64,000 nt of DNA from Frigoribacterium sp. VKM Ac-2836 (lineage in GTDB: Bacteria; Actinomycetota; Actinomycetes; Actinomycetales; Microbacteriaceae). The stretch covers positions 124,001-188,000 of the forward strand of contig NZ_JABRPK010000002.1 in NCBI RefSeq assembly GCF_013248995.1, in the 5' to 3' direction. This document shows positions 40,953 to 49,651 of this stretch, piece by piece; the first letter of the stretch is position 1, and every line of letters starts with the position of its first letter. The notes beneath the pieces are model-generated. The model saw only the letters and a program-made list of their open reading frames with translations. It made no database searches and had not been told where the DNA came from. The position numbers and the translations under genes were made by a program.

Positions 40953-42257
40953 ATGAGCGACAAGGGCACCAACCTCGACCCGTGGTACGACTCGTACGCC
41001 GACCGCACGGCCGGTCTCAGCGCCTCCGAGGTCCGAGCCCTGTTCGCCGTCGCCTCCCGTCCCGAGGTCGTCTCGCTGGCCGGTGGCATGCCCTACGTCT
41101 CCGCCCTGCCCCGCGAGCTCGTCACCGGTGCCATCGACCGCGTCATGGCCGACGGGGGAGCCATGGCGATGCAGTACGGCAGCGGCCAGGGCACGCCGGC
41201 GATCCGCGAACACATCATGCAGATCATGGCGATGGAGGGTATCCGAGGCAGCGCCGACGACGTGGTGGTCACGACAGGCTCGCAACAGGCCCTCGACCTC
41301 GTCACCCGCCTGTTCGTCAACCCCGGCGACGTGGTGCTCGCCGAGTCACCCAGCTACGTGGGGGCCCTGGGAGTCTTCAAGGCCTACCAGGCCGACGTCG
41401 TGCACGTCCCGATGGACGAGCACGGGCTGGTTCCCGAGGCGTTGCGCGAGGCCATCGCGGCCGTGACGGCTCGTGGTCGGCGCATCAAGTTCCTCTACAC
41501 GATCCCGAACTTCCACAATCCGGCGGGCGTGACGCTCACCTGGGCCCGCCGGGTCGAGATCCTCGAGATCTGCCGATCAGCCGGCATCCTCGTCCTCGAG
41601 GACAACCCGTACGGTCTGCTCTACTTCGACCAGCCGGCCCCCCAGGCCATGCGCTCGATCGACGACGAGGGCGTCATCTACCTCGGCTCGTTCTCGAAGA
41701 CGCTGGCGCCCGGCTTCCGGGTGGGGTGGGCACTCGCCCCGCACGCCATCCGCGAGAAACTCATCCTCGCCAACGAGTCGGCCACCCTGTCGCCCAACTC
41801 GTTCGGGCAGTTCGTCATCACCGAGTACCTCGACCAAGCCGACTGGCGAGGCCAGATCGAGACCTTCCGCGCGTTGTACCGCGAGCGACGCGACGCGATG
41901 ATCTCGGCGTTGGGCGAGTACCTCCCCTCGCTCACCTGGAACGTGCCCGACGGGGGCTTCTTCGTCTGGGTCGGCTTGCCGCCAGAGCTCGACTCGAAGG
42001 CCATGCTGCCGCGGGCTGTCAAAGAACTCGTCGCCTACACACCCGGAACAGCCTTCTTCGCGGACGGTGACGGCCGACAGAACATCCGCTTGTCGTTCTG
42101 CTACCCGACACCGGAGTCGATTCGCACCGGCGTCGCCCGCCTCGCCAACGTCGTGAACGGCGAGATCGACCTGCTGCGTACCTTCTCGCCGGCACGTCTG
42201 GCCACTCCCGTCCCACGCCGCCAGAGCGTCGTAGTACCACCGCCCAACACCAACTGA
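40953..42257 (+). CDS. PLP-dependent aminotransferase (class I/II, LysN-like)
   Basis: The 434-residue fold-type I enzyme has VVSLAGGMPYVSALP, YGSGQGTPAIREHI, TTGSQQALDLVTRLF, a conserved NPAG (PNFHNPAGVTL), and the PLP lysine in GSFSKTLAPGFRVGW. These features match the aminoadipate/branched-chain group related to MocR C-domains, but no GntR domain is present. The substrate is not determined. TAGTCT at 40912-40917 is a possible -10 box. The start at 40953 is family-typical. It is followed by a D-Ala-D-Ala ligase homologue on the same strand with a short gap. Confidence 0.9.
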   Translation: MSDKGTNLDPWYDSYADRTAGLSASEVRALFAVASRPEVVSLAGGMPYVSALPRELVTGAIDRVMADGGAMAMQYGSGQGTPAIREHIMQIMAMEGIRGSADDVVVTTGSQQALDLVTRLFVNPGDVVLAESPSYVGALGVFKAYQADVVHVPMDEHGLVPEALREAIAAVTARGRRIKFLYTIPNFHNPAGVTLTWARRVEILEICRSAGILVLEDNPYGLLYFDQPAPQAMRSIDDEGVIYLGSFSKTLAPGFRVGWALAPHAIREKLILANESATLSPNSFGQFVITEYLDQADWRGQIETFRALYRERRDAMISALGEYLPSLTWNVPDGGFFVWVGLPPELDSKAMLPRAVKELVAYTPGTAFFADGDGRQNIRLSFCYPTPESIRTGVARLANVVNGEIDLLRTFSPARLATPVPRRQSVVVPPPNTN

Positions 42258-42336
42258 CCAGCATTTTCGATGGCTGTGGACCCGTCGGCCAGAGGGCCGT
42301 CCCGTCGTGACACGAGGAAGAGACCGAGACACCACC

Positions 42337-43299
42337 ATGGCATCGAGTGAGCTACGAACCGTCACCGTTCTCGCCGGAGGAATCTCGCACGAACGCGACG
42401 TCTCCCTCCGATCCGGGAGGCGCGTGGTCGACAGCCTCGTCACCCACGGCATCGAGGTCGAACTCCGCGATCCCGACGCGACGTTGCTCGGACACCTGAC
42501 GGTGTCACGGCCGGACGTCGTGTGGCCGGCTCTGCACGGTGCCAGCGGTGAAGACGGAGCCCTGCGCGGTCTGCTCGAGGCGCTCGACGTGCCCTTCGTC
42601 GGCAGCACGGCTGCAGCCGCCCGATTGGCCTGGGACAAACCGACGGCCAAAGAACTCGCTCGACGCGCAGGCGTGTCCACACCGCGGGGGATCACCCTGT
42701 CGCACGACGCGTTCCGCGAGCTCGGTGCCGTCGGCGTGTTGGCGGCCATCGCCGAGGAGCACCCGGTGCCCGTCGTCGTGAAGCCGGCGCGGGGTGGCTC
42801 GGCACAGGGAGTCACGGTCGTCGACGAGGTCGGTGCCCTGCCCAGGGCCATGGTCGACGCCTACACCTACTGCGACGACGTCATCGTCGAACAGAAGATC
42901 ACCGGCACCGAGATCGCCGTCGGCGTGATCGACACCGGCGACGGTCCGATCGCCCTGCCTGCTGTCGAGATCGTGCCCCGCCAGGGGTTCTACGGGTTCG
43001 AGGCTCGCTACAACGCGGGGGAGACCACGTTCTACACGCCTGCTCGTCTCGACCCGTCGGCCGCAGAAACCGCCGCCACGGCCGCCGTGGCCGTCCACGA
43101 GGCACTCGCTCTGCGTCACCTGTCGCGGGTGGACCTCATCGTCGACGCGGCCGGGACGCCGTGGTTCCTCGAGGTCAACGTACTGCCCGGCCTCACAGAG
43201 ACTTCGCTCGTTCCTATGGCTCTGGAATCGGCAGGCTACGAACTGGGCATGTTCTACGCTGCCCTCGCAGAGAAGGCCGTGACCGACCACCGTCGCTGA
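42337..43299 (+). CDS. D-alanine-D-alanine ligase family protein (ATP-grasp)
   Basis: The 320-residue ATP-grasp protein has VTVLAGGISHERDVSLRSGRRV, WPALHGASGEDGALRGLLEALDVPFVGS, PVVVKPARGGSAQGVTVV and FLEVNVLPGLTETSLVPMA, the pattern of Ddl enzymes that make D-Ala-D-Ala for peptidoglycan. It is a little shorter than classical Ddl (about 360), and a second housekeeping ddl may exist elsewhere, so the exact product is less sure than the family. The ATG at 42337 is preferred to 42307. Its 3' flank contains a parS site. Confidence 0.82.
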   Translation: MASSELRTVTVLAGGISHERDVSLRSGRRVVDSLVTHGIEVELRDPDATLLGHLTVSRPDVVWPALHGASGEDGALRGLLEALDVPFVGSTAAAARLAWDKPTAKELARRAGVSTPRGITLSHDAFRELGAVGVLAAIAEEHPVPVVVKPARGGSAQGVTVVDEVGALPRAMVDAYTYCDDVIVEQKITGTEIAVGVIDTGDGPIALPAVEIVPRQGFYGFEARYNAGETTFYTPARLDPSAAETAATAAVAVHEALALRHLSRVDLIVDAAGTPWFLEVNVLPGLTETSLVPMALESAGYELGMFYAALAEKAVTDHRR

Positions 43300-43315
43300 C
43301 GGAAGACATCGTCGA

Positions 43316-43331
43316 TGTTTCACGTGAAACG
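43316..43331. promoter_or_regulatory. parS site 1
   Basis: TGTTTCACGTGAAACG carries the invariant GTTTCACGTGAAAC core bound by ParB. It lies 17 bases after the ligase stop. Confidence 0.95.
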
Positions 43332-44031
43332 TCGAAGACACGCGGGACTGCGCGGCCCGTCTACGGTCGATCTCGACCCTTAACTGAGAAAGGGGTCAGG
43401 TGGCCACGGACTGCGACATAGTGAGCCTACGACGACCACGGATACTCCGACGAATCCGCCTTTCGACATCGCTTCGGTGGGACATACAGGAATGAGCCGC
43501 GACGGTACCAGTCCAACACCCTCGACCTAGGGCCCGTTGACCAGGGGGGACTGTCCGTTCGGTGTCGGTGCAGGATGCGGCGGCTCGACACGGCACGCAG
43601 GCCGAAGAACCGATCTTCTCAAGCCCTGCCGGAGGTCGAAGTTGCCCAGTGGACGCGCCACACCTGTTGCGGCCACGTGAGGTCAGTCATCACCCCCTCG
43701 TCGTGGACCACGACCAATCAACCGGTTCGATCAATACAACGGCGGGCCGTGCGACCCACCGGAGTCAGTGTGAGTCACGAAAACTCAGATCGGACCGTCG
43801 GAAGTCAGGGCGTATCGCCCTCCTCAGCGCACGAGACCGCCATTCGACCTCAGCTCCACACGCACCAGCGGCAGACATGTCGGTCACGTGACCGGTCCCG
43901 GGAGTCCGCCGGGCTTTGAGCGTTGGGGTGTGCGGTCGTCCGGATGGACAAAGCTTCACTTGTCAGCCACGACTAGATGGACGTGATAGTTCTCCCACCG
44001 TGTGGAGACGCCCTGGTGCCGCCGAGACCCG

Positions 44032-44047
44032 CGTTTCACGTGAAACA
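44032..44047. promoter_or_regulatory. parS site 2
   Basis: CGTTTCACGTGAAACA contains the full 14-base parS core. Confidence 0.95.
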
Positions 44048-44111
44048 TCGACAACTGCGAGGACCGCACGTCATTTAGCTCTAACCCTCACCGGGAGAGC
44101 TAGCCAGACAG

Positions 44112-44127
44112 TGTTTCACGTGAAACG
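44112..44127. promoter_or_regulatory. parS site 3
   Basis: TGTTTCACGTGAAACG contains the full 14-base parS core, just downstream of parB. Confidence 0.95.
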
Positions 44128-44157
44128 ACGCGGAGGCCGCGCGTGGATCTGTCTGTA

Positions 44158-45105
44158 CTAACCCTCTTGTTCGTGCCCCAACTCGCCGAGAATACGCTTG
44201 AGGTCCTGCATGGATGCGAAGTCGATGGTGATCGACCCCTTCCGCGCACCGAGTGATACCTTGACCCGAGTCTCGAAGCGATCCCCCAGGCTTTCGGCCA
44301 CCTCGTCGAGATGCGCCTGGTGCTGCCCCGGGGTCGCTGTGCGAGTCGTCTTGGGCTTGGCACTACCGCCAGCCGCGATCGCCTCAGCAGCCCGGACGCT
44401 GAGGTCTTCGTTGACGATGCGGTCCGCAAGGCGAGCCATCAGCACGGGGTCGCCTGTGCTCAGGATGGCGCGCGCGTGACCGGCCGTGAGGACTCCCGAG
44501 GCGACCCGGCGCTGGACGGCCGCCGGCAGGCGCAACAACCTCAAGGTGTTCGTGATCTGGGGACGGCTTCGACCGATGCGTGTGGCCAACTCGTCCTGCG
44601 TGATGCCGAAGTCGGCAAGAAGTTGCTGATAGGCGGACGCTTCTTCAAGCGGGTTGAGTTCAGCGCGGTGCAGGTTCTCGAGCAATGCGTCGCGCAACAT
44701 GGCATCGTCCGCCGTGTCTTTGACGATGGCCGGGATCGTCGCGAGCCCCAATTCTTTGGTGGCACGGAGACGACGCTCGCCCATGACCAACTCATACTGA
44801 GCTGTACCTTTGCCGCCCTTCTTGATGGGACGGACCACGATGGGCTGCAGCACGCCCACCTCACGGATGGACGTCACCAGTTCAGCGAGCTCCTCCTCAC
44901 GGAACTCGGCTCGAGGCTGCTGCGCATTGGGCGTGATGTCGAGCGGGTTCAAGTTGGCCAGACGGGCCCCCGGTACGGCGATGAGCTCGTCGGCCGTCTG
45001 CTGCGCAGTCGGGAAGAACACGTCCACGGGACGGTCCTGGCTCTCGTCGGAGACAGGGATGAGGGCGCCGATGCCGCGCCCGAGGCCGGTTCGCTTGGTT
45101 GCCAT
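44158..45105 (-). CDS. parB: Chromosome partitioning protein ParB
   Basis: The 315-residue protein opens MATKRTGLGRGIGALIP. The CTPase/ParB N-domain includes ITPNAQQPRAEFREEELAELVTSIREVGVLQPIVVRP and ELVMGERRLRATKELGL (GERR motif). The HTH has YQQLLADFGITQDELATRIGRSRPQITNTLRLLRLP, and a C-terminal dimer domain follows. It binds the parS sites in this window and spreads as a CTP clamp. The start overlaps the parA stop by one base (TAATG), so they are coupled. Confidence 0.97.
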   Translation of the reverse strand: MATKRTGLGRGIGALIPVSDESQDRPVDVFFPTAQQTADELIAVPGARLANLNPLDITPNAQQPRAEFREEELAELVTSIREVGVLQPIVVRPIKKGGKGTAQYELVMGERRLRATKELGLATIPAIVKDTADDAMLRDALLENLHRAELNPLEEASAYQQLLADFGITQDELATRIGRSRPQITNTLRLLRLPAAVQRRVASGVLTAGHARAILSTGDPVLMARLADRIVNEDLSVRAAEAIAAGGSAKPKTTRTATPGQHQAHLDEVAESLGDRFETRVKVSLGARKGSITIDFASMQDLKRILGELGHEQEG

Positions 45106-46067
45106 TACTGGGGTGCTCCTCGACGTGCTAGTTCGGCGGCCGCCTCGAGGTACGAGATCGACCCGGGGGAGTTGGTGTCGTAACTGATGACCGTCTGGCC
45201 GTAACCCGGCGCCTCACTGATGCGAACCGAGCGGGGAATCAACGTCGTGAGGGCTTCATCAGGGAAATGCTCGCGCACGTCGGCGACGACTTGCTGAGCC
45301 AGGTTCGTCCGACCGTCGTACATCGTCAACAGAATGCTCGATACCTTGAGCTTCGGGTTGAGATGTTTCTCGATCAACTGGATGTTGCGCAACAGCTGAC
45401 TCAAGCCTTCCAGTGCGTAGTACTCACACTGGATGGGGATGAGAACCTCACTGGCCGCTACGAACGCGTTGATCGTGAGCAACCCGAGCGATGGTGGGCA
45501 GTCGATGAACACGTAGTCGTACCGGTCGCCGGCCTGCTCGGTGGTCGCGAGGTACTCCGACAGTGCTCTGCTCAGACGCTGCTCACGAGCGACCAACGAC
45601 ACGAGCTCGATCTCGGCGCCGGCGAGGTGGATGGTCGCGGGGATGCAGAACAGGGTGTCGAACTCGGGGCTCTTCTGCACCACGTCCGCGACCTCGCCGT
45701 CGTTGACGACGACGTCGTAGACGCTCGGTGTCTCGGCACGGTGCTCCACGCCGAGAGCCGTCGATGCGTTGCCCTGAGGATCGAGATCGATGACCAAGAC
45801 CTTGGCTCCGCTCCTCGCGAGAGCAGCCGAGAGGTTGACGGTGGTGGTCGTCTTGCCGACTCCACCCTTCTGGTTGGACACAGTGATCACCCGTGTCGCT
45901 GCCGGTGCCGGCAGCGGTTCGCGCGACAGAGCCTGCTTCCGGCGATTCAGGTCGGCAAGCTCTCGAGCCAGGGGAGTGCTTCTGTCGTCGTCAGCCGAGG
46001 AACTCACTGAAGGGGTCTCCGTATCGCCATGTTTCACGTGAAACGACCTACCCAGAGGTGTGACCAC
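45105..46067 (-). CDS. parA: Chromosome partitioning ATPase ParA (Soj)
   Basis: The protein has the deviant Walker A KGGVGKTTTTVNLSAALA and continues VLVIDLDPQGNASTALG, YVFIDCPPSLGLLTINAFVAASEVLIPIQCEYYALEGLSQL and PRSVRISEAPGYGQTVI. It moves ParB-bound origins. The start is uncertain: a GTG at 46065-46067 gives 320 residues and reads through a parS site (encoding FHVKH), while a GTG inside that parS (46037) or an ATG at 46178 are alternatives. The conserved part begins near TPLARELADLNRRKQ. A parS within or at the start of parA is common in actinobacteria. Confidence 0.93.
   Translation of the reverse strand: MVTPLGRSFHVKHGDTETPSVSSSADDDRSTPLARELADLNRRKQALSREPLPAPAATRVITVSNQKGGVGKTTTTVNLSAALARSGAKVLVIDLDPQGNASTALGVEHRAETPSVYDVVVNDGEVADVVQKSPEFDTLFCIPATIHLAGAEIELVSLVAREQRLSRALSEYLATTEQAGDRYDYVFIDCPPSLGLLTINAFVAASEVLIPIQCEYYALEGLSQLLRNIQLIEKHLNPKLKVSSILLTMYDGRTNLAQQVVADVREHFPDEALTTLIPRSVRISEAPGYGQTVISYDTNSPGSISYLEAAAELARRGAPQ
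46030..46045. promoter_or_regulatory. parS site 4, at the start of parA
   Basis: TGTTTCACGTGAAACG contains the full 14-base core and lies at or inside the parA 5' end. ParB bound here could also influence parAB transcription. Confidence 0.95.
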
Positions 46068-46250
46068 ACCACTCAGAGGCGGCTCGATGGTCTTCGGGGA
46101 TCGAAGGCCGAGTCTATCGTGAGGCCCCGACAAAGATATGGACCTCAGATCCGCGTCGCCGCCGCCCCACCGACGCATCCCGGACCGATGAGCCGCCCTG
46201 AGTTACGAAGTCCTGACTAGAGGCCCTTTTTGAAACCTAGGGTCGCGCCT

Positions 46251-46889
46251 TCAGTCGAGTGTGGCGATGAACACCCTGGTCGTCTCGTCCACGAGCCCGA
46301 CGCCCAACTCCCGGGCCTCGACGTCGATCAGATGGTGGCGAGCGATGACCTTGCGAGCCGCGGCGATCTCGTCGTCGACCCTCGCTCCCTTCATCAGCAA
46401 CAACTGACCCCCCGTCTTCACCAGGGGAGCCGTCAGCGGGATCAACTTCGAGAGCGCGGACACGGCGCGAGCCGTCGCTTGATCGAGCCAGCCGTCCAGT
46501 TGGATGTCCTCGGCACGAGCTCGGACGACCTCGACGTTGTCGAGCCCCATGCGCTCGGCCTCGGCGGTCAGCCAGTCGACACGTCGCTCCATGGGCTCGA
46601 TCAAGATGAGCGTGGAGTCCGGCCGTGCCGCGGCGAGCACGAGACCCGGCAACCCGGCACCCGATCCGATGTCGCCGACACGTCCGCCGGCGATGAGCAA
46701 CGGCGCCAACAGGCCACAGTTGACCACGTGCCGCGTCCAGAGACGGGGCAACTCGAGCGGACCGATCAGGCCGAGTTCCTCCCCGTGCTGGGCGAGGTCG
46801 GCCACGTAGCGGCGGACGACGTCGATCCGATCGCCGAAGATGGTCGCCGCGACGTCGGGCTCGGCCTCGAGAGTCGAGATGTCGGTCAT
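46251..46889 (-). CDS. rsmG: 16S rRNA (guanine-527-N7) methyltransferase
   Basis: The 212-residue SAM-dependent enzyme has LPRLWTRHVVNCGLL (the GidB-like WxRHxxxS/C motif), GGRVGDIGSGAGLPGLVLAAARPDSTLILIEPMERRVDWL for SAM binding, and VVRARAED. Loss of this family enzyme gives low-level streptomycin resistance in other bacteria. It is downstream of jag in the rpmH-rnpA-yidD-yidC-jag-rsmG series. The start is placed at ATG 46887-46889, 10 bases after the jag stop. Confidence 0.95.
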   Translation of the reverse strand: MTDISTLEAEPDVAATIFGDRIDVVRRYVADLAQHGEELGLIGPLELPRLWTRHVVNCGLLAPLLIAGGRVGDIGSGAGLPGLVLAAARPDSTLILIEPMERRVDWLTAEAERMGLDNVEVVRARAEDIQLDGWLDQATARAVSALSKLIPLTAPLVKTGGQLLLMKGARVDDEIAAARKVIARHHLIDVEARELGVGLVDETTRVFIATLD

Positions 46890-46899
46890 GGCCGCGAGC

Positions 46900-47463
46900 T
46901 CAGGGACGCGTGATGACGGTGTGGCGGTCACGGCCTTCACCCTCGGACTCCGAGGTGAAGCCTCGCGCCGCCACGATGTCGTGGACGAGCTTGCGCTCGT
47001 AGGACGACATGGGGGGGAGCGCGGCCGACGTGGCGCCGTCCTCGAGCTTGGAGACCGCGTGGTCGACCAGGCGTCCGAGCTCGGTCTCGCGCGTGGCCCG
47101 TGAACCACCGATGTCGAGGATGAGGCGCGAGAACTCGCCCGTCTTGGTCTGGACCGCGATCCGCGTCAACTCCTGGAGGGCGTTGACCGTGTCGGGCTTC
47201 GAGAGCAGACTCAGCTTCTGTTCTCCACTCGAGTCGACGGAGATGTACGAGCGGCCGCCCCGGACCTCGATGTCGATGTCGCCGTCGAAATCGCAGATGT
47301 CGAGGAGTTCCTCGATGTAGTCCGCCGCGATGTCGCCCTCGTCGAGGACGTCGGTGGCGTCGTCCGACGCGACCCGCGCCTCCTCGGTATCGACCGAGAC
47401 GACGGCAGCGTCGTCTTCGGCTGCGGGCTCGACGATGTCGGTCGTGGAGTCGTCAGAGGTCAT
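46900..47463 (-). CDS. jag: Jag/KhpB RNA-binding protein (KH and R3H domains)
   Basis: The 187-residue protein has an acidic N-terminal extension, a KH-type domain (DYIEELLDICDFDGDIDIEVRGGRSYISVDSSGEQKLSLLSKPDTVNALQEL) and a C-terminal R3H domain (MSSYERKLVHDIVAARGFTSESEGEGRDRHTVI). It binds RNA and supports wall growth and division in other bacteria. Residues TEEARV near position 26-31 of the extension are encoded by an exact copy of the dispersed 15-mer. The ATG overlaps the yidC stop (ATGA). Confidence 0.93.
   Translation of the reverse strand: MTSDDSTTDIVEPAAEDDAAVVSVDTEEARVASDDATDVLDEGDIAADYIEELLDICDFDGDIDIEVRGGRSYISVDSSGEQKLSLLSKPDTVNALQELTRIAVQTKTGEFSRLILDIGGSRATRETELGRLVDHAVSKLEDGATSAALPPMSSYERKLVHDIVAARGFTSESEGEGRDRHTVITRP
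47371..47385 (-). repeat. Dispersed repeat, exact copy inside jag
   Basis: GACCCGCGCCTCCTC on the plus strand encodes EEARV within the acidic N-terminal extension of Jag. Confidence 0.85.
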
Positions 47464-48416
47464 TTCTTGGCGCCGTTCTGCTTCTTGGAGCGGTTCTTGC
47501 CGACGGGCTGCGTCCGCTGGGTCGTCTTGGGCACGGCGGGAGCCGACTCGATCTCGGTCACCGTGATGCTCGGCAGGCCCTTGCGTTGCTGCCGACGGGC
47601 GAGTCGCTCTTCACGGGCGAGCGCCGCCTCGCTGCCGGGCGTGGGCATGTTGCGGATGACCAGGAACTGCTGGACCATCGTCCAGACGTTCGAGGTCAGC
47701 CAGTAGAACATGACGCCGAGGGGGAACGACAGACCCGAGAAGACGAACACGAGCGGCAGGAAGTACAAGAGCATCCGCTGCTGCTTGAACATCGGGCTGG
47801 CCTTGGTCTCGGGCGACATGTTCTTCGACACGATCTGCAGCTGGGTGATGAACTGCGAGGCGGTCATGATGACGACCATGGCGCCGGCCATGAGGCGGAC
47901 CTCCCAGGTGGTCGCGCCGAGGAACGTCTCTTTCAGGGGCGCGCCGAAGAGTGCGGACTCACCGAACGAGTTCGAGAGAGCGGCGTTGAGCAGGCCGATG
48001 CCGACCTTCTCTTGCTGGGCGTTGTGCAGCACGGTGTAGAGGCTGAAGAAAATCGGCATCTGGATCAGCAACGGGAGGCAGGAGCTGAGGGGGTTGGTAC
48101 CCGTGTCCTTGTAGAGCGCCATGGTCTCGCGCGACATGGCCTCGCGGCTGAACTGGTCGCGCTTGCCCTTGTACTTGTCCTGGATCTTCTTGAGCCGGGG
48201 CGCGATCTCCATCATGCGGCGCTGACTCTTGATCTGGCGCACGAAGATCGGGATGAGGCAGGCCCGCACCACGAGGACCAGGCCGACGATCGAGAGCACC
48301 CAGGTGCTGCCGGCCGCGGTGTCCATGCCGAACGCCGTGAGGACGTTGTGGAAGCCGACGAGGATCGCCTCGACGACCCATCTCAGGGGCCAGAGGATGG
48401 TGCCGATGAAGTCCAT
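47460..48416 (-). CDS. yidC: Membrane protein insertase YidC
   Basis: The 318-residue YidC/Oxa1-type insertase has STWVLSIVGLVLVVRACLIPIFVRQIKSQRRM with the groove Arg, a cytoplasmic coiled coil (APRLKKIQDKYKGKRDQFSREAMSRETMALYK), NPLSSCLPLLIQMPIFFSLYTVL, and the later helices up to GVMFYWLTSNVWTMVQQ. A basic tail (KGLPSI...KNRSKKQNGAKK) binds ribosomes. It inserts and folds membrane proteins with or without SecYEG. It follows yidD on the same strand. Confidence 0.96.
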   Translation of the reverse strand: MDFIGTILWPLRWVVEAILVGFHNVLTAFGMDTAAGSTWVLSIVGLVLVVRACLIPIFVRQIKSQRRMMEIAPRLKKIQDKYKGKRDQFSREAMSRETMALYKDTGTNPLSSCLPLLIQMPIFFSLYTVLHNAQQEKVGIGLLNAALSNSFGESALFGAPLKETFLGATTWEVRLMAGAMVVIMTASQFITQLQIVSKNMSPETKASPMFKQQRMLLYFLPLVFVFSGLSFPLGVMFYWLTSNVWTMVQQFLVIRNMPTPGSEAALAREERLARRQQRKGLPSITVTEIESAPAVPKTTQRTQPVGKNRSKKQNGAKK

Positions 48417-48426
48417 GGTGTTCGGG

Positions 48427-48789
48427 TCAGCCCTTTCCGTGGCTCTGTGCGACGATCCGACCGGATCCGACGAGGTCGGGGGTGGCGGTTCCGGATCGCG
48501 GTGTCACGAAGCCGGACTTCGTGACGTGGTACTTCTGTGTACGGGGCTCGGGGACGTCGTCGACGCCTCCTGCGGCCCAGGGGTGGCACCGGGCTATCCG
48601 CCAGCTGCCCATGGCCACACCGCGCACGACGCCGTGCAACTGGATGGCCTCGAGGGCGTACCTCGAACACGACGGGTAGTAGCGGCAGACGTCTCCGTAG
48701 AGCGGCGACACGACGGCGCGGTAGACGCGGAGCACGGCGACGCATGCGTTGCGAGGAAGCAACGCGATGAACTGCACCGCTCTTGTCAC
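48427..48789 (-). CDS. yidD: Membrane protein insertion efficiency factor YidD
   Basis: The 120-residue protein has LRVYRAVVSPLYGDVCRYYPSCSRYALEAIQLHGVVRGVAMGSWRIARCHPWAAGGVDDVP, the complete YidD signature with its conserved cysteines, plus a C-terminal extension common in actinobacteria. The GTG start at 48787-48789 overlaps the rnpA stop by four bases. It assists YidC-dependent insertion. Confidence 0.94.
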   Translation of the reverse strand: MTRAVQFIALLPRNACVAVLRVYRAVVSPLYGDVCRYYPSCSRYALEAIQLHGVVRGVAMGSWRIARCHPWAAGGVDDVPEPRTQKYHVTKSGFVTPRSGTATPDLVGSGRIVAQSHGKG

Positions 48790-49121
48790 GCCTTCACGCC
48801 CCTGTCGACGACCTCGGAGATGTCCGTCAGCAGGGTAGACCACGCAACGTCAGGGCTGCCTGGCAAGGCTCTGATCACGACGTCGAGCCCCGGGGGGAGC
48901 GTCGGCAGGAGTTCGTGACACACGCCCTTGAGACGGCGACGGACCGTGTTGCGCACGACGGCGTTGCCGACGGTCTTGGCCACGATGAAGCCGAACCGGA
49001 TCATGTCGTCGTCACGACGACGGACGTAGACGACCGAGTGCGCCGTGCCCGACTTGCGGCCACGGCGCACGGTGGTTCGGTAGTCGTCTGCGCGGACGAT
49101 CCGGTTGGCCCGGGCCAACAC
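48786..49121 (-). CDS. rnpA: Ribonuclease P protein component
   Basis: The 111-residue basic protein has the RNR motif region FIVAKTVGNAVVRNTVRRRLKGVCHELLP and an N-terminal ANRIVRADDYRTTVRRGRKS. It partners the RNase P RNA in tRNA 5' maturation. The start is a GTG at 49119-49121; the following TTG codon is an alternative. It lies eight bases after rpmH and overlaps yidD. Confidence 0.95.
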   Translation of the reverse strand: MLARANRIVRADDYRTTVRRGRKSGTAHSVVYVRRRDDDMIRFGFIVAKTVGNAVVRNTVRRRLKGVCHELLPTLPPGLDVVIRALPGSPDVAWSTLLTDISEVVDRGVKA

Positions 49122-49129
49122 GGAGGTGG

Positions 49130-49267
49130 CTACGCCGAGAGCTCGGTGCGGCCCTTGCCACGGCGGGCGGCGAGGATGGCGCGACCGGCGCGGGTGCGCA
49201 TGCGGGCACGGAAACCGTGCTTCTTGGCGCGACGACGGTTGTTCGGCTGGAACGTTCTCTTGCTCAT
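49130..49267 (-). CDS. rpmH: 50S ribosomal protein L34
   Basis: The 45-residue protein [20 protein letters not shown]... is the complete, highly basic L34. It heads the minus-strand series rpmH-rnpA-yidD-yidC-jag-rsmG. The ATG at 49265-49267 has GGAGGACC upstream. It lies divergent from dnaA, the standard origin arrangement. Confidence 0.98.
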   Translation of the reverse strand: MSKRTFQPNNRRRAKKHGFRARMRTRAGRAILAARRGKGRTELSA

Positions 49268-49401
49268 GGTGGTCCTCCAGGAAAGCGGACCAGGCCTGTT
49301 GCCACGATCCGAGAAGTCTTGTACAGCCAACGCGGCTGAAATCAACTGATTAAAAGTACGCGTGATCGGAGCCCTGGTCAAACGGCCTCTTCTCAAGGCG
49401 T

Positions 49402-49553
49402 TTGTCCACACTGTTGAAAACTCCGGTTGCGGACTCCACACCCGGTCGAACTAAGGTGGGTACTTCTCGCGGTACTTCCGCGTGACCACGGGGAACACGC
49501 AGCGATCCCGGCCCGAACGGCGCCAACCGATCGGTGGACAAAGCTGTGCATAA
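49402..49553. promoter_or_regulatory. DnaA-box-like nonamers in the rpmH-dnaA gap
   Basis: TTGTCCACA (49402), GGTGGACAA (49533) and TGTGCATAA (49545) lie in the 384-base gap that holds the divergent promoters of rpmH and dnaA. They may serve DnaA autoregulation. Confidence 0.55.
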
Positions 49554-49651
49554 CTCCTCCCGCACTCGTACCTTCGAACACCAGCGGGTGAACGCGACCC
49601 GCACGCGGAGGCGGCCGGATCCGCTGCCGCCTCGCGAGAAAGAGACTCCCA

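Larger units (their letters stand above)
43300..44157. other. Gene-free centromere-like region with three parS sites
   Basis: About 860 bases have no supported gene. Short frames here lack codon bias and homology. The region holds parS sites at 43316, 44032 and 44112, separated by 700 and 80 bases. It lies between the ligase and the end of parB. Confidence 0.75.

Noticed and set aside
43562-43919. Short overlapping frames between the ligase and parB
   Set aside because: They overlap each other on the same strand, lack codon bias, and lie in the parS-bearing gap.
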